Shown here piece after piece: positions 6,883-15,452 of a stretch of 22,167 bases of DNA (position 1 is the stretch's first letter; every line of letters begins with the position of its first letter). The translations under genes were made by a program, and so were the position numbers. The notes below the pieces were generated by a model. It made no database searches and was not told where the DNA came from. It saw nothing but the letters and a program-made list of their open reading frames with translations. Origin of the DNA: a virus; IMG/VR virus record IMGVR_UViG_3300007640_000273, positions 1 through 22,167 of that record. One strand, given 5' to 3'.

Positions 6883-7626
6883 TTAAACAGCGTAGTAGCC
6901 AAACTGCTTCAGATTCCAGTAAAACACCGCTTCGTTGCCACCTGTCAAAGTAACCGCATTTGTAGTCTGAGCAACTGCTAGAATGTTTCCTTCATCAGGC
7001 CCTGGGGAAGACACAGTCGAGACAGCAAAGGCTAAGCTTCCAGTAGCCCCACTTGGACATACGCCAGCAGTAATAAGGTCCGCAGCAGTGAAGACGATCG
7101 CTTCCGCTGCTACATAGCCAGTACCACCATTGGAAAGGGTTACAGCATAATCACCCGCAGTGGCTCCGCTGTTGGTTACGGTGATGTTGATCATTAAACC
7201 TGTACCAGACCCGCTCGAAGAAGACTGGAGAATATTTGTATAGGTTCCATTAACACCAGCACTGGGTGCGCTATCTACGCCGCCGATGGCAGTAGTAACC
7301 CCAGAAGTCCAGACAAGAGCTACGTGGGAAAAATCAATCGCAGTAGCGCCACCGTCATGCGCAAAAATCGTTGACTTTGTATTCAAGGGTACACCGTCAT
7401 CGCTGTAAGCCAACACATCGCCCGACGTATACCCAATTGACTGAGGATAATAACCACCAGTACCTGGTGTTACAGCAAAGCTCAGGAAGCTAGTATCATC
7501 AGTAATTCCAGGAGTATAAGATGTTCCAGGTGCGTTAATGAGGCGTGCCTCGAAATAAGCATCAACGAATCGGTTCGTTACCTGAGCCGTTAACTCCGAA
7601 CTTGAGACTTTTGCAGCTAGGGCCAT
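6883..7626 (-). CDS. Putative virion structural protein with GxGY beta module
   Basis: This 247-residue protein has an N-terminal helix (SSSELTAQVTNRFVDAYFEARL) and then a Gly/Thr/Ser-rich beta region. Residues about 140-210 contain a module of the form GTGLMINITVTN ... NGGTGYVAAEAIVF ... GATGSLAFAVSTV. GxGY modules of this kind recur in tail and baseplate proteins, and the same pattern appears in the amber-separated extension of the tail tube gene (15453-15701). The protein ends WNLKQFGYYAV, compatible with an exposed strand. The ATG has no clear ribosome binding site. The 74-nt gap before it contains no ORF. A tail-tip or fibre-connector role is likely from context only. Confidence 0.6.
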   Translation of the reverse strand: MALAAKVSSSELTAQVTNRFVDAYFEARLINAPGTSYTPGITDDTSFLSFAVTPGTGGYYPQSIGYTSGDVLAYSDDGVPLNTKSTIFAHDGGATAIDFSHVALVWTSGVTTAIGGVDSAPSAGVNGTYTNILQSSSSGSGTGLMINITVTNSGATAGDYAVTLSNGGTGYVAAEAIVFTAADLITAGVCPSGATGSLAFAVSTVSSPGPDEGNILAVAQTTNAVTLTGGNEAVFYWNLKQFGYYAV

Positions 7627-7700
7627 GTCGTTAACCGTTGGTCTCGATAGGATTCCTATGAAGTTAATTGCATCAACACTAAAAAGTCGTGCTACTATAG

Positions 7701-9980
7701 CTAGACGCTAGCAAAGAGATCTGAGTCGATAACTGTAGCATCTTCCGCTACGATGGCCCCATTGAAGTCGACTGGTATGCTGCCATTCGCAGTTGTATAC
7801 AGAACGCCGCCAGGAGCGATAATCAGGCCCGCAGCATAAACCACAAAAGTCTTATAGATATTGCTGCTATAAGACGCCTCGCTAGAAGTGATTACCCCAT
7901 CACTTCCGTAGATGGGAGTTGTTAGTTTGAGCATCATATTGACGTCAATGTCAAAAGCAAGAGCCCCTCCACTTACGCCTGTCTCGTTTTCGATAGAAGG
8001 AGGCACCGAGGGGGAAGGAGCGCCTGGAGCTTCACCCGTTCCGCCCATATTGGGGATAGCAGCGCCCTCAATATTCTCCGGTATTACGACTGTTCCGTTG
8101 GAGTCGCCAATCCAGACCCCATTTGTTACAAACATTGATTCGTCTGGCGTCACTCCCCACGCAGTTGCGTCCATCCTCATTGCAAACAACTTGTCGACCG
8201 AAGGGTCGTAGAACCTGAAAGGCATCCCTGGAAACCAGTTAGAAGCAACATCTTTGCGAAGACCCTCGGCGATTTTAAGCCCGAAAGAATCTCCCTTCGT
8301 GAATAGCTCGATGTACTTTGAATACAGGTCAACGGCATTATCAATCTCCTCCCTGGTTTCAAGTAGGAGGGGCATTGGAATGCTTTGTTCTTCGATATAA
8401 GGCCCTGCCTCCTCGACATTTGACTCTGTAAACCTTCCTGAGAAAAGTCTTATTAGCTCACTCTCTTCCTTGGTAGAGGTTGTTGGAGTGTTTGCGATGT
8501 CAGGATTAATATTAAGGGTCACATTCGTTGTCGACCTTCTTACGTCTTTGGTCTGAATTCCGACTATAGCGTCAAGATTGATGCCCGATTTGATACCGAC
8601 GCCTCTAGACGAGACGCTGTTGTAATTGATCCTGCTTTCGATCTTATCGTTTCCTTGTTCCCTGAACTGCTGAATCGTGCGCGTGATCCTGTACATATCA
8701 GTAAGGCTCAGGTTTGGGTCGAACAGCTGAGGTATTCCGTCCACGATTCCAGCTCTCCAGTCCAGAGGGTTAGCCGCGCTTAGGGTCGTTGCATAAACGT
8801 CGGTAACCGTCTCTACAAGCTCTCCTCCTAGACCAAAGTAGTTAATCTGCTCTGAGTATGCAAGCCTAATTTGTTCCATACCATAAAAAGGGCAATCACC
8901 ATTCTCTTGGCAATCCGTAGCCCAGACCGAACGACAGTAGGTATAATAATCCGCGAAATATTGCTGATTAGCCTCAATAGCGGGACCATAGGTTTCTCTA
9001 TAAACCCTACTAAGCTGAGCACCGGGTCCGCCATAGTAGCTAATCGTTGTGTCAGTTCTAGTCGTCGGAAGATAAACAGCAACCCTTTGCAATTCATACC
9101 CCTCCGAACAGGCTCCTGCCCCATTTCCGTCTGGCTCATCAGGAATGTTACCACACCCGCTTTGCGCTGCTGGGCTCGAGGAGCTAGACGATGCGGCCCC
9201 AGCGTTTTCAATGGTACCATTAGGGTTTTCCTCGGAAGCGTCGCCGTTAATCCGCTTGAAAGTGCTCGCTGGATATTGTATAAAATAATAAGAGTCGTTC
9301 GTTTCGGTGTCCTCTCTGTTGAGCTGGTCGCTCGCAATAAGACCAGCGGGAACTTGATACGAAAGCCTGATTTGATCTGGTATTGACTCCGCACCAAGCA
9401 AGGGCTGTGCTGAAATTGCGGTTACGCCCAGAACGGAAGTCCATTGACCAGCCGCAAAGTTACCATCTCCATCTCCATCAAAGTAAACACCTGAGACGAG
9501 ATTGCCTTGACTGTCTTGGTAGAGATATTTTCCTACCGAAGCGAATGCAGCAGATATGTTTGAGAACTCTTGCTGAGCTGCGTCAAGAGCAAGAGGAGAA
9601 AGAGATATAAGATTCTGAACCTCGTCCGTAAGACTTGCAAGACCTAGTCTGCATGCCATGGAGATTTCAAATGTAGCAGACTCAACGTTGTAGACAGACC
9701 CAGCAACGTAAAGCAAGCCTCTGGGGTGTCTTTCCGTAGTGCCGTCAGGATATGTCATCTCAAGAATGATCTCCTGTCCGCGCTTGAACCTAGAGCGACC
9801 ATAATCACTTTTAAGGTCGCTAGAGGGCTCTGTGCCAAGAGTTACAGTCCCCTGGGTGACAATACACCCGTTATTGAATCCAGCGAGGTCCTGGGCGGTC
9901 CAGGACACCAGCGAGGACGTGTAGTCAACTCCATTGATACTGAGAGAAGATACTTTGGCTTTGTTAATTAAGTAAGACAT
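7701..9980 (-). CDS. Baseplate hub / tail-associated protein
   Basis: This 759-residue protein likely forms the tail-tip hub to which fibres attach. The first 130 residues show hub-like features: LSINGVDYTSSLVSW, then SRFKRGQEIILEMTYPDG and RHPRGLLYVAGSVYN, consistent with the beta barrel of gp27/Tal-type proteins. A Ser-rich spacer with six consecutive serines (around residue 265) and a few cysteines interrupts the middle. A mixed domain follows with many Tyr and Arg, then a Pro/Gly/Ser linker (about 640-660) and a C-terminal beta domain. The start chosen at 9980 has a perfect GGAGG 7 nt upstream; a longer start at 10007 would overlap the previous gene. It follows the 132-residue gene by 1 nt and ends in TAG with another TAG two codons on. 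Confidence 0.6.
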   Translation of the reverse strand: MSYLINKAKVSSLSINGVDYTSSLVSWTAQDLAGFNNGCIVTQGTVTLGTEPSSDLKSDYGRSRFKRGQEIILEMTYPDGTTERHPRGLLYVAGSVYNVESATFEISMACRLGLASLTDEVQNLISLSPLALDAAQQEFSNISAAFASVGKYLYQDSQGNLVSGVYFDGDGDGNFAAGQWTSVLGVTAISAQPLLGAESIPDQIRLSYQVPAGLIASDQLNREDTETNDSYYFIQYPASTFKRINGDASEENPNGTIENAGAASSSSSSPAAQSGCGNIPDEPDGNGAGACSEGYELQRVAVYLPTTRTDTTISYYGGPGAQLSRVYRETYGPAIEANQQYFADYYTYCRSVWATDCQENGDCPFYGMEQIRLAYSEQINYFGLGGELVETVTDVYATTLSAANPLDWRAGIVDGIPQLFDPNLSLTDMYRITRTIQQFREQGNDKIESRINYNSVSSRGVGIKSGINLDAIVGIQTKDVRRSTTNVTLNINPDIANTPTTSTKEESELIRLFSGRFTESNVEEAGPYIEEQSIPMPLLLETREEIDNAVDLYSKYIELFTKGDSFGLKIAEGLRKDVASNWFPGMPFRFYDPSVDKLFAMRMDATAWGVTPDESMFVTNGVWIGDSNGTVVIPENIEGAAIPNMGGTGEAPGAPSPSVPPSIENETGVSGGALAFDIDVNMMLKLTTPIYGSDGVITSSEASYSSNIYKTFVVYAAGLIIAPGGVLYTTANGSIPVDFNGAIVAEDATVIDSDLFASV

Positions 9981-9981
9981 T

Positions 9982-10380
9982 TCAAACCTCCGACATGCCG
10001 AAGGCAACCAGGGTTAGATTCCCTCCCATGTATGTATAGGATGGAGAGGTGCTGAAAACAGCATTAGTGGTAACTGACGCACCAAAGGTCTCGTCGGTAA
10101 TACCACAAGCAACAGGCTTGCCTGCCGCTCTATCTGTGTCCCATGCCACGAATAAAGCGTCTAGAGCTAGCGCGTCGGCAGTGGGAATGACTGCGGCTAT
10201 TGTCCAGATGTATTTTTGCCTATAAGCAGGGCCTCCAAGGACATGCGAGCCATTAGCCGAATACTCAAAAGAAGCATTATTTGCGTACTGTCTCGGGAAA
10301 TCTTGCCCAGTAAAATCAGTAATTACTACGTTATGGTTGACCGCTAGCGAGTCGTTAAAAGCAATGCCTATACTAGCCAT
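9982..10380 (-). CDS. Putative distal tail / minor tail protein
   Basis: This 132-residue, mostly beta protein sits between the tape measure block and the hub gene, where siphoviruses often keep a distal tail (Dit-like) or minor tail protein. It begins MASIGIAFNDSLAVNHNVVITDFTGQDFPRQY, has a central helix (PTADALALDALFVAWDTDRAAG) and ends in beta strands (YTYMGGNLTLVAFGMSEV). No Dit signature is certain. No good ribosome binding site precedes its ATG. Its 3' end carries the strong GGAGG used by the next gene. Role assigned by synteny. Confidence 0.5.
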   Translation of the reverse strand: MASIGIAFNDSLAVNHNVVITDFTGQDFPRQYANNASFEYSANGSHVLGGPAYRQKYIWTIAAVIPTADALALDALFVAWDTDRAAGKPVACGITDETFGASVTTNAVFSTSPSYTYMGGNLTLVAFGMSEV

Positions 10381-10407
10381 CAGCGCGATGTAACTGGGCT
10401 AGTCTTC

Positions 10408-10755
10408 CTAATCCTCTACACACGCCCGATGTCTACGCAAACCATCCCCACCGTCCCATCTGGGAGGAATGATTTTCCCTTCAAGAAAACGCTCTTTATA
10501 ATCCTTATCAGTACTAACCTTGTATTTGAAAACCTCCAGCCATTCTGACTCCAGAATATCTAGCACCTCGTCAGGAGCCTCGTCCGCCTCCGCATCACTA
10601 CAAGCGGTCCACCTGTAAACACAAGTATAGAAAAGGTGTTCGTCGCTCATCTCAGACAACTCTCCGTTAGAGTAGTCAGAAACCTCCCTGATATTTAAAG
10701 CGTTTTGCCTGTAGATTTCGGCGGCAAGTTCGGGGTCTGGAGCAAAGAATGACAT
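10408..10755 (-). CDS. Small acidic hypothetical protein after tape measure
   Basis: This 115-residue acidic, helical protein starts MSFFAPDPELAAEIYRQNAL. It contains two predicted helical segments and a conserved-looking Trp-rich patch (VYRWTACSD, SEWLEVFKY), ending in a basic tail. Its ATG follows GAGG by 10 nt and lies 18 nt after the tape measure stop. It is placed where some phages keep a small tail-tip assembly protein. No family is recognised. Confidence 0.55.
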   Translation of the reverse strand: MSFFAPDPELAAEIYRQNALNIREVSDYSNGELSEMSDEHLFYTCVYRWTACSDAEADEAPDEVLDILESEWLEVFKYKVSTDKDYKERFLEGKIIPPRWDGGDGLRRHRACVED

Positions 10756-10773
10756 ACTAGGATTGCCTCGTAA

Positions 10774-13700
10774 TCAAGAATACCGAGACCTTTTGATCCT
10801 TGCAAGTTCGACCATCATGGTGCTTGCAGTTTTAGTTGGATTATTGGACTGAACAGTAACGTTGTTTACGACGTTGTTACTAGTGGCAACGCTAGAAGTT
10901 CTAGTAGAACTATTGCCAAACCTTACGTTTGCCCCCTTCGGCGTCTTGCTCTTCTTGCCTTGAGCTTTCATTTCACTCCAGACATTGGCGGGAATAATTT
11001 CACCATCCATAGGAGCTGTAAAACGATTGTTGGCATTTCCAGGCAACTCGAACATGGATCCGTCTTTGCCGACGAAACCTTCCTTTCCGATTTCGTTAAC
11101 CCTGTATGTGGTTCCACTAGTAACAGGGCCACCCCTCCATCTACTACCTCCTGATGGCTGACTTCCGGTATTGTCCTTACTGAAAGACCTGATATTATCA
11201 ATTCTTCTTTTACCTAGCTCAAGCAAATCATCAAAAGTTTCCATGCCATTGCCATCAAAACTATTGGTAATTTTTAAATCTTTTTCGTCAACACTAGGGA
11301 AGGTATTGGCTTCAAAATTTCCCTTAGAATTATCTGAATTAACGCCTTGAGAATCGTTTTTATCCCAGATGCTTTTGGGAACAGTCAAACTACCAGCTGC
11401 AGGTGTAAAAGCTTTAGAGAACAGGTCGTCGTAAAACCCTGAAAAAGGCTTATCTCCACCGTCGGCGGCATTCTCCTTCAGCTTTTCAACCCCTTTGTTG
11501 ACAGGCGTCTCGGAGGTTTCTTCTTGTAATGCCAGCTTACTCCAGAAATTTTCAGGAACAACTAATTCTTTAGCGGCAGTATTTTGCAAAAGCTCCTTAG
11601 CCCTTCCCTCAAAAGGATTTTCAAAGGCTTCCTTTTGCAATGTTAGTTTATTCCAGAAATTTTCAGGAACAACTGCCTCGTTAGTTGTAGCATTTTGCAA
11701 GAGCTCCTTAGCCCTTCCTCTGGCAGGCTTTTCAGAAACTTCTTCTTGTGCTGTCAGCTTACTCCAGAGTTTTTCAGAAATAGCTTGCTCGTTAGTGCTA
11801 GTATTTTGCCAGAGTTTTTCAGTCCCTTTCTTAAAAGGCTTTTCAGAAGTCTCTCCTTGTGGTGTCGATTTATTCCAGAAATTTTCAGAAATAGTTCCTT
11901 CGTTAGCTCCAGTATTTTGCAATAATTCTTTGGAAACTTTGTTAGTAGGCTCTTCGGAGGCTTCTTTTTGCGGTGTCGACTTACTCCAGAAATCTTCAAG
12001 AATATTCCCTTTGTTGGCAACAGCGTCTTGTTGAAGTTCTTTAACCCTTTTTCCAACAGGTGTTTTAGAGGGCTCTTCTTGTGCTGTCAGCTTACTCCAG
12101 ACATTGGCGGGAATAATTTCGCCGTCTATAGGAGCGGTAAAGCGACTGTTGGCACTTCCTGGCAGCTCAAACATGGAACCGTCCTTGCCAACAAAACCTT
12201 CCTTTCCGATTTCGTTAACCCTGTAGGTAGTACCTCCAGTAACAGGACCTCCCCTCCAATTGCCACCCCCTCCCGGCTGGGCTCCGGCGTTAGCGTCACC
12301 ACCACTTTTTTTGGCATTTTCTGATAGCTGTATTCCAATTGCCCTGGCCTTTTCCAGCTGTCTTTGTAAAGCTCCGTTAGTGATGTAATCAATGTCGTCC
12401 TCCAGACCTCTTTCGGCTTTGCCCATATCGTCAACCGCTGCCTCAATGTCTTCTAACTTGTCTTCTTGCTCGCCGAGTTTTTCCTTGATAAAATCAATCC
12501 TCTTTTTTCTTTCTTCGTGCTGCTTCTTTTCTTTTTCTCTAATATCATCTATAAACTTCTTTTCCTCTTCTTTCGCTTCTCTTTTCTTTTCTTTCAAATC
12601 CGTTATCCTATCCTTGCTGTCCCTGTTGTTTTGCTCATCAATACCAGCGAGCACCTCAAGTGCAGTCTTAATTTCCTCCATGGTCTTCATTTCAGCTGCC
12701 TTAATTTCCTCCTTTCTTTTTTTCTCCTCTTCGTCTAGCCTCTTTTTCTCCTCTGCTTGCTCTTTCTCTTTTTGAGCTTTTTCTTCCTCCAACTTCTTGA
12801 GTTCCTTTGCTTGCTGCTTCTCAATTTGAGCTCGGCGCTTGGAGTTTTGAATTTTTTCAATCTCAGCTCTTGCTCTTTGCCTTTCTATAGCGGTCTCAGC
12901 AGTACTGGCCTCCTTTCTCAGTTCATTAAGCTTCATCTGCTGAAGCCTTTGCTGCTGGGGACCATTGCCGCTGGAGACTGAATCAAGTTCAGCTGCATAT
13001 TTTTCTTTTATCTTTGCGATTTCTGCGTCAAGATTGCTTATTTCCGCTGCATGGCTCGCCTCCATCTCGGATCTTTTTCGATCGTAAAAAGCCTCTACAT
13101 CGCTCGTCAGCCCATCGTAGTATGCCCTGTAGTCGTTCCTTAGGCTATTGAGTCTATTTCTTTCGTCTTCCGTCTCTCTTTTTTGAACTTCTGACTTTCT
13201 TTGAATCTGACGAATTTGTTCGTCAACACCTTTGACTACTTCCTCTGTTTCTTTTTTGTTTGCATTAACTTTTGCATCAGCATTTCTCTTGATCGCCTCC
13301 ATCTCTTTGTTCAGAACTTCTATCTTCCTCTCTCCAAGCTGCTTGTCCCTGTCTAGCTGAGCCCTCTGGGCTTCAATCATCTCATTAAGCTTGGTTTTTG
13401 CGGCTCCATAGGCACCCTCAAGCCTCTTCATTTCGGCTTCAGCCTTCTTCGTATTAAGTGCGTCGATTGCCGCGTTCAATTCTTTTTGCTTTTCTGTAGT
13501 AGGCACAAGTCCAGAGTCTTTCATAGCCTGGAGTTCTTTCTCTAGCCTTTCGATCTCTTCCTCTTCTTTCTTGAAAGCATTGGTAGTTCCAGTGATAGCC
13601 TCATCGAGTGCTGTCTGAGCGTCAATAACACTTCTCATGTCACCCGCTTCTGCGAGTGCCTGTGTAAATCCCTTCATACCAGGAATGAGGTTAACTAGCC

Positions 13701-15348
13701 ATCCCAGTGTTTCAACCAGCCTTAAGATACCGGCCACAACCGCCGCAATGATCGTTCCAGCGCCACCAAGGATTACACCAAAAATTTGGATAAGACCGTA
13801 AGCGACAATTCCTAAAATCGTATTTAAAATCTTAAGGCTTTCAGAGAATTTTTCCGCCCAATTATCGCCAAGAATAGCCTTTGCGATTTCTTGGATTTTC
13901 TGAATCCAAAATTCAAAAGCCGCTGCTATCTCATAGATAACAATCATTAACCCGTTACTAATCCACTCGATCAAGACGCCAATAACAGCAGAAAGTTCTT
14001 TAAACATCGTCTGAATCCCAGGCATGCTGGTAGCGATTTTAGCAAAAAACTGTGCAAAAGCAGCTGAAATTCGCAACAAAGATTCACCCAATGGGGCAAG
14101 AGCTTCGCCCATAGATTCCATTGCAATCGTAATAAGGCTGTTAATTCTTGCCATTACCTGCTGAATGGTTGTGCCTCCTTTTTCTCCAATGGTTGAAATC
14201 GATTTCTGGATTTCTCCCATAGAGCCCGCAACAACCTTTCTGGACTCTTCAGCAGAAGCAATGAAAGCCTCTTTGAACATTTGAGCGCTAATCTCACCGT
14301 CTTGCATAGCCTTACCGAGATCCTTGATCCCGTAAGCGCTTTCCATGTAAGAGGCAATCTGGCCGCGAAGAGCTCCATCAAGTTCAGCAAACTGCTGATT
14401 AAGTTCTTCGCCCTGAAGCTTTCCTTTACCCATGACCTGGGCAAAGGCTTCGATGTACCGACCTGTCTGCTCGGTATTAAGACCAAGCGTAACGGCCTTC
14501 GCGGAAATAGCTTCAATAACCTTCTCTGTATCAGAGAGGCTTCCTCCTGACTGCATGATTGCAGGGCCAAGTCTCAAATAAGCCTTTTCGATTTTCTGGA
14601 TGCTTGCCCCGTAAGTTAGAGCTATAGCCCTTGAAGACTTCAAGATTTGATCCTGGTTGGCAACAGAAACTCCAAGAGCCTCAAAGGCCAACTGAACTCG
14701 CTGGATATCTTTAGCCCTGTTGACAAATTGCGACGCAGCCTGCTGTATTACCTGTATAGCCTGGCCAACGGCTTGAATCTGAAAGCTTAACTGGGTCATT
14801 TTATTACCCAGACTCGAAATCCTAGTCACGATATTACCGCCCTGGCCGGTTGCGGCGAAAGCCTCGTTAAGGTCTTTGCCTAGTTGGTTGACTTTGGCTT
14901 GGATTTTTGCGATTTCAGGATTAATAGCTCTGAATTTCTTCCCAGATGCACTGACCTGCGTCACATACGCAGCAGTTGCATTAAGGAGCTGCTTCTGGGT
15001 AGCCAGTTGCTGCTTCAGGCTGGTTACGCTTCCTGATCTCGCCTTATTTTCTTTGTCGAGCCCCTGCAGAACCTTGGACTGAAGTTTGTCCACTTCTTTG
15101 TATACTGTTTTATAAACGCCATCTAACCCTTTTTCTTGGGTCGTATTTATAGTTGTTTGGATGGTCACCTCGCCATCCATGTCCATTAATTTACCAAGCT
15201 GTTGACTGTACTCCTCGAATTTTCTCTTAGAATAAGCGTCGGTTTTGTCTTGTAATTTTTTAGCTTTATCATAAAGCCCTTGAATTACTTGACCCGGCTG
15301 AGCGGCGTCGATGTTAAGTTCGACAGGGAGCTTAATCTTCTGCGTCAT
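10774..15348 (-). CDS. Tail tape measure protein
   Basis: This 1524-residue protein sets tail length and probably passes into the host membrane during DNA entry. The N-terminal 200 residues are helical. Residues about 205-385 match the tape_meas_nterm family (FVNRAKDIQRVQLAFEALG, then KLQGEELNQQFAELDGALRGQIA). Residues about 425-560 are strongly hydrophobic with several possible membrane segments. A very long charged coiled coil fills about 590-1010. The C-terminal part is unusual: a 55-residue glycine-rich module (WRGGPVTGGTTYRVNEIGKE) at 1031-1085 recurs at 1404-1458, and between them lie six 37-residue repeats (1083 to about 1300). At about 0.15 nm per residue the length predicts a tail near 230 nm, if the repeats stay helical and extended. 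The start ATG has only a weak AGGT upstream; a terminator lies just before it. Confidence 0.9.
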   Translation of the reverse strand: MTQKIKLPVELNIDAAQPGQVIQGLYDKAKKLQDKTDAYSKRKFEEYSQQLGKLMDMDGEVTIQTTINTTQEKGLDGVYKTVYKEVDKLQSKVLQGLDKENKARSGSVTSLKQQLATQKQLLNATAAYVTQVSASGKKFRAINPEIAKIQAKVNQLGKDLNEAFAATGQGGNIVTRISSLGNKMTQLSFQIQAVGQAIQVIQQAASQFVNRAKDIQRVQLAFEALGVSVANQDQILKSSRAIALTYGASIQKIEKAYLRLGPAIMQSGGSLSDTEKVIEAISAKAVTLGLNTEQTGRYIEAFAQVMGKGKLQGEELNQQFAELDGALRGQIASYMESAYGIKDLGKAMQDGEISAQMFKEAFIASAEESRKVVAGSMGEIQKSISTIGEKGGTTIQQVMARINSLITIAMESMGEALAPLGESLLRISAAFAQFFAKIATSMPGIQTMFKELSAVIGVLIEWISNGLMIVIYEIAAAFEFWIQKIQEIAKAILGDNWAEKFSESLKILNTILGIVAYGLIQIFGVILGGAGTIIAAVVAGILRLVETLGWLVNLIPGMKGFTQALAEAGDMRSVIDAQTALDEAITGTTNAFKKEEEEIERLEKELQAMKDSGLVPTTEKQKELNAAIDALNTKKAEAEMKRLEGAYGAAKTKLNEMIEAQRAQLDRDKQLGERKIEVLNKEMEAIKRNADAKVNANKKETEEVVKGVDEQIRQIQRKSEVQKRETEDERNRLNSLRNDYRAYYDGLTSDVEAFYDRKRSEMEASHAAEISNLDAEIAKIKEKYAAELDSVSSGNGPQQQRLQQMKLNELRKEASTAETAIERQRARAEIEKIQNSKRRAQIEKQQAKELKKLEEEKAQKEKEQAEEKKRLDEEEKKRKEEIKAAEMKTMEEIKTALEVLAGIDEQNNRDSKDRITDLKEKKREAKEEEKKFIDDIREKEKKQHEERKKRIDFIKEKLGEQEDKLEDIEAAVDDMGKAERGLEDDIDYITNGALQRQLEKARAIGIQLSENAKKSGGDANAGAQPGGGGNWRGGPVTGGTTYRVNEIGKEGFVGKDGSMFELPGSANSRFTAPIDGEIIPANVWSKLTAQEEPSKTPVGKRVKELQQDAVANKGNILEDFWSKSTPQKEASEEPTNKVSKELLQNTGANEGTISENFWNKSTPQGETSEKPFKKGTEKLWQNTSTNEQAISEKLWSKLTAQEEVSEKPARGRAKELLQNATTNEAVVPENFWNKLTLQKEAFENPFEGRAKELLQNTAAKELVVPENFWSKLALQEETSETPVNKGVEKLKENAADGGDKPFSGFYDDLFSKAFTPAAGSLTVPKSIWDKNDSQGVNSDNSKGNFEANTFPSVDEKDLKITNSFDGNGMETFDDLLELGKRRIDNIRSFSKDNTGSQPSGGSRWRGGPVTSGTTYRVNEIGKEGFVGKDGSMFELPGNANNRFTAPMDGEIIPANVWSEMKAQGKKSKTPKGANVRFGNSSTRTSSVATSNNVVNNVTVQSNNPTKTASTMMVELARIKRSRYS
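10975..11139 (-). repeat. Duplicated TMP module, C-terminal copy
   Basis: This 165-bp segment encodes WRGGPVTSGTTYRVNEIGKE and onward to PANVWSEM. It aligns without gaps to 12094-12258 at an offset of 1119 nt and keeps many identical third positions, so the duplication is fairly recent. Both copies flank the 37-residue repeat array. Confidence 0.85.
11437..12102 (-). repeat. Six tandem 111-bp repeats in tape measure gene
   Basis: Units run 12102-11992, 11991-11881, 11880-11770, 11769-11659, 11658-11548 and a decayed sixth 11547-11437. Each encodes 37 residues beginning with a (F/V/L)W(S/N)K(L/S)TxQ block, then an ExxExP segment, a KELLQN block and an Asn/Glu-rich stretch ending in PEN or SEN. 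Unit 1 starts inside the last residues of the duplicated module (PANVWSKLTAQ), suggesting the repeat grew out of it. Protein similarity is clear in all five full units; DNA similarity is strongest in the PENFWNKL and KELLQN parts. Confidence 0.9.
12094..12258 (-). repeat. Duplicated TMP module, N-terminal copy
   Basis: This is the partner of 10975-11139, encoding WRGGPVTGGTTYRVNEIGKE to PANVWSK. The TYRVNEIGKEGFVG core resembles the TYRVGExGPELF-type motif often found near tape measure C-termini in siphoviruses, so a single copy was probably ancestral. Confidence 0.85.
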
Positions 15349-15389
15349 AACCTAACAAAATCTTCTATAGTCTTCCAGGTTTTAGGTGC

Positions 15390-15414
15390 AAAAAAGGGGC
15401 CTGATTAGAGCCCC
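15390..15414 (-). terminator. Rho-independent terminator between tail tube and tape measure
   Basis: On the minus strand GGGGC, a 9-nt loop and GCCCC are followed by six T. It lies after the end of the extended tail tube frame (15453) and 42 nt before the tape measure start, and so can lower tape measure mRNA relative to tail tube mRNA. Confidence 0.8.
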
Positions 15415-15452
15415 TCCGGTATTCTTCGCCGTAAGTATCGCGGTTACGGACT

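Noticed and set aside
8828-9397. 189-codon minus-strand frame inside the hub gene
   Set aside because: It overlaps the well-supported hub frame entirely, is highly basic and has no plausible start.
9981-10007. A longer start for the hub protein at 10007
   Set aside because: The ATG at 9980 has GGAGG at 7 nt and follows the previous stop by 1 nt; the longer form would overlap the 132-residue gene and add a basic, out-of-character peptide.
11495-12034. 179-codon plus-strand frame opposite the tape measure repeats
   Set aside because: It repeats only because the minus-strand array repeats. The product is Ser/Phe/Cys/Leu-rich and has no supporting signals.
11437-12102. A CRISPR array
   Set aside because: The 111-bp periodicity is coding, in frame and degenerate at third positions, with no short identical repeats separated by unique spacers.
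12392-12775. Plus-strand Phe/Ser/Leu-rich frames opposite the coiled coil, resembling membrane proteins
   Set aside because: Antisense of Lys/Glu codons always gives Phe/Leu/Ser; this is a composition artefact.
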